NCBI GenBank assembly: GCA_001970955.1 | Contig: MPUH01000950.1 | Span: 1 to 28,538 of the forward strand | DNA from: Stentor coeruleus | Taxonomy: Eukaryota > Ciliophora > Heterotrichea > Heterotrichida > Stentoridae | Direction: 5' to 3' | DNA: 28,538 bases | Shown here: one piece after another, positions 1-8,546 of the stretch | Layout: every line of letters begins with the position of its first letter | How positions within the stretch are numbered: the first letter of the stretch is position 1 | Notes under the pieces: generated by a model | Databases searched by the model: none | Seen by the model: the letters and a program-made list of their open reading frames with translations, nothing else | Told to the model about the DNA's origin: nothing | Made by a program: the position numbers and the translations under genes

Positions 1-1
1 T

Positions 2-481
2 GACTTTAAGATATCAACTTTTCAACTGAATGGGAAAATTATAAAACTACAGCTTTGGGATACAGCAGGACAAGATCGGTTTAAAAATATTGTTGCTTCG
101 TATTATAGAGGGGCTCATGGACTTATTTTAACTTTTGATATAACAAATGCTACAAGTTTTCAGAATATTACAAGATGGTATGATGAGGCTCAGAATTATT
201 TGCAAAAAACTGTACCAAAACTGCTGATTGGTAATAAAGCTGACTTAAGTTCACAAAGAGCTGTTAAGGCTGAAGATGCTAATGAATTAGCTAATCGATT
301 AGGGGTTCAGTATATAGAAACATCAGCTAAAAATTCTCAGAACGTAAAATTAGCATTTGAAACCCTATCAAGAAGTATATTGAATAATTCTACACCAGGG
401 ACAAATGTGGGGACAACTGGGCCAAAGGGTACTAAAGTGAACCAGACTAAACCTGTGCAAACTGGATGTTGTAGGGGATAA
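2..481 (+). CDS. Rab1/Ypt1-like small GTPase, 3' part (5' end outside window)
   Basis: The reading frame is open from base 2 and gives 159 residues before TAA; the P-loop and switch I lie to the left of the window. Visible are the G3 motif WDTAGQDRF, the Rab hallmark YYRGAHG, the G4 motif GNKADL (NKxD), the G5 motif ETSAKN and a C-terminal CC followed by RG, the site of double geranylgeranylation. Rab1-type GTPases bind GTP and regulate ER-Golgi vesicle traffic on membranes. The Rab1 assignment rests on the YYRGAHG and ETSAKN context and is a family-level inference. An ATG at 200 is internal and should not be taken as the start, because the G3 motif lies upstream of it in the same frame. Unlike the triple Rab further right, all visible nucleotide-binding motifs are canonical, apart from D in place of E after DTAGQ. 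Confidence 0.93.
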   Translation, partial: DFKISTFQLNGKIIKLQLWDTAGQDRFKNIVASYYRGAHGLILTFDITNATSFQNITRWYDEAQNYLQKTVPKLLIGNKADLSSQRAVKAEDANELANRLGVQYIETSAKNSQNVKLAFETLSRSILNNSTPGTNVGTTGPKGTKVNQTKPVQTGCCRG

Positions 482-561
482 TAATATTAAAGTTCTCTTC
501 AATAGCAAGTTAGATAATTACTTTTGCTTATTGATGTTATTTTTAAGATTAATAGTTTATT

Positions 562-579
562 TTAGGTGTTAGGGTGTTA
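562..579 (+). repeat. Interstitial telomere-like tract (TGTTAGGG type)
   Basis: The bases TTAGGTGTTAGGGTGTTA match the chromosome-end sequence at 28520-28538 except for one missing G. The orientation is that of a right-hand telomere, so a chromosome ending here would carry the Rab gene as its last gene, 81 bp from the end. It could be an old or alternative telomere-addition site, a healed breakpoint, or chance in an AT-rich gap. Confidence 0.6.
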
Positions 580-604
580 AAATATTTTGGCTTTAAAAAT
601 TTCA

Positions 605-737
605 TAAACTTAACTATTATTTTTGTAATGGATAGATGTTGTGAATATAATTTTTTTTTTAGTTTATATTGGGTAAACTTAACTATTATTTTTGTAATGG
701 ATAGATGTTGTGAATATAATTTTTTTTTTAGTTTATA
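605..737. repeat. Perfect 64-bp direct repeat, two copies, 69-bp period
   Basis: Copy one is 605-668 and copy two is 674-737. Both run from TAAACTTAACTATT through a ten-T run to AGTTTATA and are identical, including the length of the T run. The spacer is 5 bp (TTGGG). Perfect identity suggests recent duplication. No protein or RNA is evident. Confidence 0.92.
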
Positions 738-890
738 GAGTTTTTTTATAATTTTTGTGTGAAAATCATGAATATTTAAGAGGATTTTTTTTGGGAACTT
801 TATTAAGATGGTCACAAGGAGAATTATTAGCTTGAAAAATTATGCAGCGAATGTTTTAATTATTTTCATTAAAAATAAAAAATTTCTAAA

Positions 891-2275
891 ATGGCAGAAG
901 AGCTAGTCCAACATGATTTTTTAGTATCTTCAGAACTCTTTGAAGAATATTTTTTCAGGCAAGATTCCTATCCTAATTTCCAGCAACTAGCAAACGAAGG
1001 TAAGCTAGGGACTTTGAAAAACAGATTTATTTCATGGAGAATCTTTCTAGAAATTCTACCTAATTCAGGTCCTTTTGATATATAGATCAATTGTCTAACT
1101 GAACTGCGTAGAAAATACCAATAAATGATTGATAAGCAGTGGGTAATTTCAAACATAAAAAGTGAAAATTGATCACCTCGATTCTCTGATATTTAATCTT
1201 CTTTTTCAAGTTTCAGACGTATTTTCTATCTAGAATCCTTGGAACAATTTTCATTTAGATAATGAACTAAAGCAGAAAATACGTTTAGACATAGAAAGGA
1301 CTTTCCAAGAATGTCCATTATTTCTCTTAAAAGAAGTTCAAGAAATGATGGTGAGTATTCTTTTTACTTGGGCTAAAGGAAATCCAAAAATTTCTTATAA
1401 GCAAGGAATGAATGAAATATTAAGTATACTTATGTTTGTTGGATATGCAGAAATATCAGAAAACATGCCAAGGATAAGCAAAAAAGCATCTAAAATCTTT
1501 AGCACATTGAATTCTCAAGAGTGTTTAGAAGCAGATATTTTTTTTATATTAAAGTTCATCATCAGCTTTTACAAAGTATTGATAGATAAATTTTTAATCA
1601 CCTTAAAGTAAAGAAAACTGAACCATAGATTTACTTACAAAGATGGCTTAGATGTACACTAAGTAGAGAGTTTAAATTAGCAGATATATTAGAACTATAG
1701 GATGTTATATTTGCTAATTACTATGCCGAACCAGAAAAGGAATTTTTTTTTTTTAAACTTCCTTTGTATTGCGATGATAGTATTTATAAGAGAATTTTGT
1801 AAGAAATATTTAGTATTACAGTCTGATCAATCTGGGATATTAAGGAAACTTCTTAAATATCCACTTGTAGAAGATGTGAATATTCTTGTTGGTATGGTTT
1901 TGAAGTATAAAAAAAAAATATTACTAAGATTGAAATTACTAATAAACAAGAGGTTAAAAATTTTATTAGTTCTTTTTTTATTGGATAGAAAAAAATTATA
2001 GGTATTGATAAGATCCCAACTTGTATAGGTGGATTAAGTTAAAGTTTAAGTGGAATTAATAACAATTTGGTTATGAGTATTGATGAAACTATAAGTACTT
2101 TTAGGATATTAAAAATCAGTAAGAATATTTAGGAAAGTTTATAATGAGAAGTTGTGGAGGCTATTAATAAAATTAAAATTGTTTTTCAAAAGATATATCG
2201 CCTAAAACTGCTGATCCTTTGAGTCAAAAGTAGTTAATATGGATGTCTAAAGAATAGGATAAGTTTTATATTTGA
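891..2275 (+). pseudogene. TBC-domain (RabGAP, TBC1D5-like) gene remnant with in-frame stops and frameshifts
   Basis: Starting from the ATG at 891 the sequence reads like a TBC1D5-type RabGAP. It has the N-terminal GKLGTLKNRFISWRIFLEIL, then DNELKQKIRLDIERTF (the arginine-finger IxxDxxR motif, about 1258-1305), then YKQGMNEIL (the glutamine-finger YxQ motif, about 1396-1422), then IYLQRWLRCTLSREF (1629-1673) and KLLKYPLVEDVN (about 1846-1881). The frame is broken. TAG occurs at 1083, 1626, 1698, 1986, 2130, 2231 and 2255; TAA at 1122, 1587, 2040 and 2142; TGA at 1170 and 2145. Frame changes occur near 1173-1215, in the T8 run near 1539, in the T12 run at 1743-1754, in an A run near 1910 and near 2190. 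A TAG at 1231 is explained by a 15-nt intron (1219-1233). Most stops fall where Gln would be plausible, one at the PQIY motif of the TBC fold. It is called a pseudogene because no single frame survives; a gene of foreign code or sequence error are alternatives. Confidence 0.72.
1219..1233 (+). other. Candidate 15-nt intron within the TBC remnant
   Basis: GTATTTTCTATCTAG starts with GTA, ends with TAG and has A at position 10, exactly like the two introns of the EFHC1-like gene. Removing it joins ...SD to NPWNNFHLDNELK in the same frame and removes an in-frame TAG. Confidence 0.55.
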
Positions 2276-2314
2276 TAAAAATATCTCTAAAGTATAACCT
2301 CCTAAACTAAATAA

Positions 2315-3586
2315 TTATTCTTCATTCACAAGAGTATCTCTCCAAATCCTGCAGGTATTATCTTTAGATCCTGTAATCACAGTGTCTCCCTCATAATTAA
2401 ACGCACACGAAAAGATTTCATCTGTATGTCCTTCAAGCAGTTGCAAACACTCCCCAGTTTCTGAGTTCCAAATCCTACACGTTTTATCATTACTAGCTGT
2501 AATAATTTTCGATCCTTGTGGATTGAACGCAACTTTCGATATTTCCCCTTCATGTCCTAATAAAATCCCTAAACAAGCTCCAGCACTAACATTATAAACC
2601 CTAGCAAATGAGTCAGCTGATGCTGTAACTAATTTTGTCCCTGTTGAATTAAATGCAATATCTAATACTTCATCTGTATGTCCACGCAAAGTCTCAATAC
2701 ATTTACCACTCATTACATCCCAAAGCTTACAAGTATGGTCAATCGACCCAGTAGCCGCATAGTCTGACGAGAAATCAAACTGTGCACTTGAAATTTCCCC
2801 AGTATGACCTTCAAGTACCCTAACACAAAGCCCTGTTCTTGTGTCCCAAATTCTTGAAGTATAATCAAAACTTCCAGTTAAGACTTTATCACCATCAGTA
2901 TTAAACTGAATAGACACAATTTCCCCAGTATGACCTTTAAATGAACATATTTGCTGGCCTGTTTCAACATCCCAAAGGCAAGCTGAATGATCCATTGATC
3001 CTGTTGCAAATAAATAGCCATTACTATCAAAGTTCAAACATACAATTTCGCTTTGATGTCCTCTTAAAGTATAAAGACATTGACCTGTATTTGCATCCCA
3101 TATCTTTGCTGTACGATCAAATGAACCTGTGGCAATACGGTCACCAAATGGATTGTTGAATGCTATTGAGTATACCACGTTTTTATGACCTTCTAAGCTT
3201 AAAAGTTCTTGTCCTGTATCAGTGTCCCAAACTTTACAAGTCCTGTCATAGGAACCGGTTATGAACTTATCACCTGATTTGTTAAAGGCGCAATTTGTCA
3301 GAGGGAGGATGTGGGCTTTGAGGGTTTTGTAGAGAACGAATCTTTGGTTTTTATGGGTTTGAAGCTTTTCGATGAGTTTTTCAATGAGTTTGCAGAGCTG
3401 GGGTTTTTTGTTTGGGGTGATTGCTGGCTCTTCCATCATGATCTGAGTTGCCAAGACGTCTATGTCGGTTTGCGGGCTTAGGTTTAAGAGGTCGATGTAT
3501 TTGCTTTCGACCTGGCCATTTGACCTCAAGAACTCAAGAATAATCCCTGGAGGGTAGTACCTTAATAAGAATCGTTTTAGCTTCAT
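2315..3586 (-). CDS. DAW1: Dynein assembly factor with WD repeats 1 (DAW1/ODA16)
   Basis: This 423-aa protein is close to the usual DAW1 length of about 415. It begins with the family signature [18 protein letters not shown], followed by a helical N-terminal region (to about residue 85). Then come eight WD40 repeats, recognisable by GH...WD pairs such as [26 protein letters not shown] and CRIWR, and including the ODA16-typical AHILPLTN and [11 protein letters not shown]1/ODA16 is known as the cargo adaptor that links outer dynein arms to intraflagellar transport (IFT46) for import into motile cilia. The start is well supported because the conserved N-terminus begins at this Met. The stop is TAA. 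No intron is needed. It is part of a set of axonemal genes in this window, with the EFHC1-like gene and the ODAD-like coiled coil. Confidence 0.96.
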   Translation of the reverse strand: MKLKRFLLRYYPPGIILEFLRSNGQVESKYIDLLNLSPQTDIDVLATQIMMEEPAITPNKKPQLCKLIEKLIEKLQTHKNQRFVLYKTLKAHILPLTNCAFNKSGDKFITGSYDRTCKVWDTDTGQELLSLEGHKNVVYSIAFNNPFGDRIATGSFDRTAKIWDANTGQCLYTLRGHQSEIVCLNFDSNGYLFATGSMDHSACLWDVETGQQICSFKGHTGEIVSIQFNTDGDKVLTGSFDYTSRIWDTRTGLCVRVLEGHTGEISSAQFDFSSDYAATGSIDHTCKLWDVMSGKCIETLRGHTDEVLDIAFNSTGTKLVTASADSFARVYNVSAGACLGILLGHEGEISKVAFNPQGSKIITASNDKTCRIWNSETGECLQLLEGHTDEIFSCAFNYEGDTVITGSKDNTCRIWRDTLVNEE

Positions 3587-3854
3587 ATTTTTATTAGGGA
3601 AATCAAAAGGAGATTAAGAGTTGGTTGCTGAAATTTGTAGAGATAAAATTTGAGGGAGAAAGTTTGAGCTTTTAAGATTATGTTTTATGCTGTATATATG
3701 AAAAGGCTTATATTATTCGATTTAGATATACTTAAATATAAAGAAAATGATTAGGATAAGATTAAATAATGATAAATTCTATCATATTTGCATTTCCTTT
3801 GAAATAAATCTACTACTTAGCATTCACAATAAATATCATAAACCCCCAAAACCA

Positions 3855-5579
3855 TTATAAAATTAAATCCTCCATAGCTTTTCGGGCGCATTTTTCAAAC
3901 AGTTCATCAACCCCTTCTTTTGTCTTCACATCAACCTTAAAAAATACCGCATTTTCCTTCTTCGCGATTTCTTCTCCTTCAAAATTTTCTACTTGTCTTA
4001 CCATATCAAATCTAGCATTCTCAACCAAACACATTAAAAATTTTTCCTCAGTATATTTATGAGCCATTTCAATCCAATACCCCAAATTATCAAATGATTT
4101 TCTATTTGAAGCATCATAAACTATCATTATTACATGAGCATTTTTATAGTAATAAAATGTTATCGTCCTAAACTTTTCATCTCCAGCAGTATCCCATATT
4201 TTTATCTCTAAATTTTTTTCTTCAATTTTTAATGAGCATACTTTAAAATCAATACCTATTGTTGAAATATAAGATTCACTAAAAACATCATCAGAATATC
4301 TTAAAAGAAGTGAGCTTTTACCAGTTCCTGAATCACCTATTATTATCAAATTCATAAAATAATCATAATTGTTAACATGAGATTTTACTTCATTTGTCAT
4401 AGAATTTTTATTTATAATATTTATATAATTTGGTCTTTTGATATCTGTTGAGTTTATAAGTATTTTAGCGATATTTGAAAATAATGATTGTATTTGATGA
4501 CCATTTTTTAAGTTAGATTTAAAGTAATGAAGGTCGAATTTGTTTGCAAGTTCTGGTCCTTCATGTTCTTCGACCTGTTTTTTGTAGTTATCGAATTCAT
4601 TTTCTAATAAAACAACATAGCAATTTTCTGGAGCATTTCTATCAATATCTTCTAACCAATTTGTAATATTTTCAAATTTCTTCCGATTATGTGAATTATA
4701 AATTATAATTATACAATTACTTCCTTTATAATAAGCTGGTATTATTGGTCTATGTTTTTCTTGACCTGCAGTATCCCATACTTGTAATTTTACTAGGGAA
4801 TTGTTTATATGAAAAGATATGATTTTGAACTCTATACCAACTGTTGGTATATAATTTTCAGTAAAATAATTACAACTTAAACATGAAATTATTGAACTTT
4901 TACCTGTTCCTGAATCCCCAACAAGTATTACTTTATATAAAAAAACTTGTTCATTATTTTCTTCCTGGACTGATAAAATATCTTGAGTCTCAAAGTTTTC
5001 AGTTTCTTCATTAGATAATAAATCATCATCATTTTCATATTCAATATCTGGCCATGTTACCCTTTCTCCTATTGAATAATCTAATATTGTCTCAAAAAGC
5101 TTATTTACATTAACCCCAGTTTTTGTATTAACCCGAACTAATTCTGATTCTAATTTTTTAGCTACATTTTTAGATTCTTTTCTACTAACAACTCTTTTTA
5201 TTCCAAAAAACTCATTTTCTACAATGAGAATTTTATAATCATTAGTCATATTCGCCTTTATAAATTCAGCCCATTTTGTAAGATTGTTAAAAGAATCTCT
5301 GTCTGATGGCTGATATAGGATAAGGATAAATTGCGAACCTTTGAAATATGAAGGTGATAATGACTTAAATCTTTCTTGACCCGCTATATCCCAAAGTTGT
5401 AGTTTATAAGTTTTATTGTTGGATGATATTGTTTTTATTCGGAAATCTACACCTAATGTTGGTGAATAATGACAATTGAAATTGTCTTCGAAGTATCTTA
5501 AAAAAAGAGATGACTTGCCAGTTTTTTCACTTCCAACTAGGGATATTTTTAAAAAAATATCGCTTTCTTGGGATTCCAT
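3855..5579 (-). CDS. Triple tandem Rab-like GTPase fusion with altered guanine-specificity motifs
   Basis: One uninterrupted 574-aa frame contains three Rab-like G domains (about 8-172, 212-375 and 405-570) separated by acidic or Asn/Lys-rich linkers. P-loops are GSEKTGKS (16-23), GDSGTGKS (221-228) and GDSGTGKS (415-422). The switch I Thr is present in each (T41, T246, T440). The G3 motifs are WDIAGQE (63-69), WDTAGQE (268-274) and WDTAGDE (462-468), the last with Asp in place of the catalytic Gln. The G4 NKxD motif is degenerate in all three domains: the family GNKxD becomes ENEFF (121), ENEFD (326) and ENARF (520). The G5 SAK motif is also absent (NTKTG, SNLKNG, VDVKTKEG). The C-terminus (...MEDLIL) has no prenylation cysteines, so membrane attachment by lipid is not predicted. 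The shared EN at G4 suggests that the domains arose by internal duplication of one already divergent Rab. Phosphate and Mg2+ binding look intact; base specificity is uncertain. Function unknown. Confidence 0.93.
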   Translation of the reverse strand: MESQESDIFLKISLVGSEKTGKSSLFLRYFEDNFNCHYSPTLGVDFRIKTISSNNKTYKLQLWDIAGQERFKSLSPSYFKGSQFILILYQPSDRDSFNNLTKWAEFIKANMTNDYKILIVENEFFGIKRVVSRKESKNVAKKLESELVRVNTKTGVNVNKLFETILDYSIGERVTWPDIEYENDDDLLSNEETENFETQDILSVQEENNEQVFLYKVILVGDSGTGKSSIISCLSCNYFTENYIPTVGIEFKIISFHINNSLVKLQVWDTAGQEKHRPIIPAYYKGSNCIIIIYNSHNRKKFENITNWLEDIDRNAPENCYVVLLENEFDNYKKQVEEHEGPELANKFDLHYFKSNLKNGHQIQSLFSNIAKILINSTDIKRPNYINIINKNSMTNEVKSHVNNYDYFMNLIIIGDSGTGKSSLLLRYSDDVFSESYISTIGIDFKVCSLKIEEKNLEIKIWDTAGDEKFRTITFYYYKNAHVIMIVYDASNRKSFDNLGYWIEMAHKYTEEKFLMCLVENARFDMVRQVENFEGEEIAKKENAVFFKVDVKTKEGVDELFEKCARKAMEDLIL

Positions 5580-6293
5580 GATTTTTATTATATAGTAATG
5601 GATTACAGAGGATGCTTTTTAGTAAAGGTAAGAATAACTCGTTTTTATTTGGGTTTTAATTATAGATTAATAGCTTAGATTTGTAGTTTTTATGATAGAT
5701 TATTAAAAATTTTAGATTTTGATTTCGAAATATATTTTTAACAAGCTTAGAGTATGATAAACTACTAAAAAGTTAATAGAAATAATGTTTATAAGTTCAT
5801 ATTAAAATTATTAAGTTGTAGTATAGTAATTATATATAAAACTATTTCCTTCTAAGAAAAGATAAATATTTATTTGCCTGAAAAAATACATCAAATATAT
5901 AGAAAATCATGCTATTTAGATATTTTATACTATTTTCTTGCACTTAATAGATTATTAAGTGGACTCTATATTAAAATTCAGCTTTATAAAAGTTAAGTTT
6001 TTTTCCTATCTTCTGGCAAAAATTCTTTATTAACTATCAATCTCAATATTTTCAATCAATAAACCATAAATTTTATCACCCTCAGCAATGCAACACAATC
6101 ATCTATAATTCCCCAATAAAAACTACATCATATATACACAAAAACCCAAAATCTTCATAAACCCCCAAATCATCTTTCTTTATTCCAAAATCAATCATTA
6201 TTCATCTTCATCAATCCAAATCCAAATCATCACCCATCAATCCAACATTTCTGAAAGTCGCCCTAAATCAAACTAAAAACAAACTTCCTAATA
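5580..6293. promoter_or_regulatory. Divergent intergenic region, presumed promoters of triple Rab (-) and coiled-coil gene (+)
   Basis: This is 714 bp between two gene starts. The right part, 6091-6252, contains no G on the plus strand (162 nt), while the left part is comparatively G-rich. That is the pattern seen in other 5' flanks of this window. No TATA-like element can be singled out from the AT-rich background, and no RNA gene is seen. Confidence 0.5.
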
Positions 6294-7565
6294 ATGGATT
6301 ATACAAGTGATCAAGGATTAAATCAAAAAGAGAAGAAAACCCTTATGCAACAAATACAATTAAAAAACTACAATGAGTTCTTAGATAGTAAAAATAATAT
6401 TTTACAGGACCATAACGAAGATATCCTTACAGAAAAGCCTCTTGAAAATTCTTCGGGTATTAACTTTATTCATAAACCAGAACCAGAAATCTACTATTCA
6501 GATTCCCCAACACTAGGTGGCCGTAGTGAGCAGCATAGTCAAGCAGAAAACACTGAAATTGCTCATTCATTTAAAACTGAACACATAAAATTACTCTCTG
6601 ACTACAAATCCCTATTACAATCTTATAATACTTTGTCTCAAGCTTTTCGTTCACATGTTTCAATAATTCAAAGTCCTGGGATGATTGAACAGATACGAGT
6701 ACTAAAAGCAGATAATGAGAAATACAAAAAAGAATCACAATTTTATAAAGAACTTATTGGACAGCTGCATTTAGAAAATTCTCAGCTTAAAAACCCACAG
6801 ATATTATCTGATAATACAATTAGCTTATCTTCTATTAGTCCATCCCTAAACCCTGAGACTTTTTTATTTAATTTTCCTCAAGACACTTCACAAAAAATCC
6901 TCATCTCAAGCCAAGAACTTCATGCTGCTAAAGAAACAATAACTAAACAACAAAATGAAATTTTAAATCTAACAAACAATATAGAACTTTTAGAAGATAT
7001 AAAACATAAATATAACACTTTAACTATAGAGAACCTTGAATTAGTTCAAAAAATACAAAATCTTATAGATAAAAAAGTTCAATTAGAAAAAGAAATAAAA
7101 GGTTTAAAAGAAAAAAATTTAGAAAGAGAAAATATTTATGAAATTGTTAAGCTTCATAGAGATATACTTGATAAAAAGACTAAATATATAGAAAGTCAAG
7201 ATTTTCCACAGAAAATTATTGGGAAAAAGCCTGAAGAGTATTTTTTGGCTGATTTGGAGAACTTGGAAAAAAGAGTTAAGAATCTTGAGGAAAGGCTTAA
7301 GGATGATGAACTTGGCGATGATGAAAATTCTAGAGAAAAAGTGCATAGGAGGATGATACAGGAGTATAAAGAGAAATATGAGAAGTTAGAAAGGGATAAA
7401 AGGGTTTCTGATGATAATCTTATAGAATCTAATAAGGCTCTAAATGAACTTAAGGAAGATTTGGATGGTGCTAAGCGAAAGTTTCAGGTTTCAATGCCTA
7501 AGACTTTGGTAAAACTTGTTTATTTGCTTCACAAGTCAAGTAAAATATCGATAAACACCTTTTAA
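6294..7565 (+). CDS. Coiled-coil protein, function unknown
   Basis: This 423-aa, Lys/Glu/Asn-rich protein is not recognised. Residues 1-95 are polar and probably disordered (with YYSDSPTLGG). From about residue 96 heptad-like helices follow: HIKLLSDYKSLLQSYNTL, QIRVLKADNEKYKKESQFY, then from about 205 a long coil to about 400 with IELLEDIKHKYNTLTIENL and LENLEKRVKNLEERLKDDE. A Ser/Pro-rich break lies at about 170-200. There is no catalytic motif or membrane segment. The ATG sits just after the 162-nt G-free 5' flank, which supports this start. The last 25 residues (from QVSMPKTL) are less charged. After the TAA the same frame stays open for another 82 codons to a TGA at 7812, so the C-terminus may be imperfectly defined. 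A cytoskeletal or basal-body role is possible but not shown. Confidence 0.75.
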   Translation: MDYTSDQGLNQKEKKTLMQQIQLKNYNEFLDSKNNILQDHNEDILTEKPLENSSGINFIHKPEPEIYYSDSPTLGGRSEQHSQAENTEIAHSFKTEHIKLLSDYKSLLQSYNTLSQAFRSHVSIIQSPGMIEQIRVLKADNEKYKKESQFYKELIGQLHLENSQLKNPQILSDNTISLSSISPSLNPETFLFNFPQDTSQKILISSQELHAAKETITKQQNEILNLTNNIELLEDIKHKYNTLTIENLELVQKIQNLIDKKVQLEKEIKGLKEKNLERENIYEIVKLHRDILDKKTKYIESQDFPQKIIGKKPEEYFLADLENLEKRVKNLEERLKDDELGDDENSREKVHRRMIQEYKEKYEKLERDKRVSDDNLIESNKALNELKEDLDGAKRKFQVSMPKTLVKLVYLLHKSSKISINTF

Positions 7566-8546
7566 GATTTTCTCGATGAATATTTTAACTTATTTAAGTT
7601 GGATTTTTGCTGGTTTATAGGTTTATTTTTTTGTTATTTTTTATGCTTTTTATATTGTATAATAGTTGGAAATGTTTTTTCGCTGGATTTTAAAGTTTCA
7701 GCTTATGTCCCATTTTGCATTAGTCACTTGGAAGCCATAGACATAATATGCATAGCAGAGTTATGGACAAAGAAAATGTTGAGCTTCAGTTTTTGCTTAG
7801 GCTTGAAAAAATGATTTCTAAAAGGATTATGAACTCATGGTCCTTATCATCTAAAGCTGATTTATGTTATATTCAACATAAATTATAATCTTAATGGGTA
7901 TTTACTTTATAAAATCAAATTGGATTTTCATAGTAGTTCAGATTATAAAAAATACTAACTGCTTTGATATGATTATACAGAAACTTTAGTTAATTAGTTA
8001 GTTAAAGTTTATCGCCAACCAAGTGTCTTATTATATATTTTCCAAAAATACCAACCTTTCTCTACAAAAAATAATCGAATAACCCAAAAAAGATTCCAAA
8101 TCTAATCACATAAAACCCTAGTCTGCATAATAAATATTTGTGTTTATACAAAAATCATCCTAGCTTTCTTCCATTGCAAACCCAAAACCTCATTTTCTCA
8201 AGCCAACCTACCAAAAATCCTAAAATAATCCTCTTCAAATCCAAAACCATCCCAAATCCTCCATTCCACCTTCAAAACTCAAAACCAAAATCCAAATCCA
8301 ATACAAATCCCAAAAAAACCCCTTCAACTCCAATAAAATTTCTAAATCCAAGTCCAAACCTTCATCCAAAAATCTTCAAACACCAAAATCCCACAAAAAA
8401 AAGAATCTTTTCATCTTCGTAAATACCCTAAAGCGTCTAATCCTATCCTCACCAAGCCAATACAAAAACTTAAATCCAAAGGCACATTTTAAAGTTCTTC
8501 TCTTTAACAAAAATCCACTTAAATATGGAACCACGTGTGATTATAA
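7566..8546. other. Intergenic region, 3' flank of coiled-coil gene then 5' flank of cathepsin-like gene
   Basis: The left part (to about 7900) is T/G-rich. It contains open frames that look accidental, one in frame with the preceding gene (7566-7814) and one at 7736-7888 in another frame. The right part (8040-8530) is C/A-rich; 8203-8351 has no G at all (149 nt). An 8138-8422 open frame there, rich in Pro/Lys/Ser/Asn, reflects this composition and is not called. It most likely contains the promoter and 5' UTR of the next gene. Confidence 0.55.

Larger units (their letters stand above)
482..890. other. Intergenic region with telomere-like tract and direct repeat
   Basis: This 409-bp gap lies between the Rab stop codon and the TBC remnant. 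It holds the interstitial telomere-like tract at 562-579 and two perfect 64-bp copies at 605-737, both listed separately. An open frame on the minus strand across 549-815 is produced by reading the repeat twice (the same peptide segment recurs) and is not considered a gene. Confidence 0.8.

Noticed and set aside
549-815. 88-aa open frame on the minus strand
   Set aside because: It spans the telomere-like tract and the 64-bp direct repeat, and its internal peptide repeat is just the DNA repeat translated.
8138-8422. 94-aa plus-strand open frame rich in Pro, Lys, Ser and Asn
   Set aside because: It falls in the C-rich, G-free 5' flank of the cathepsin-like gene, where stop codons containing G are impossible; it has no domain and an implausible composition.
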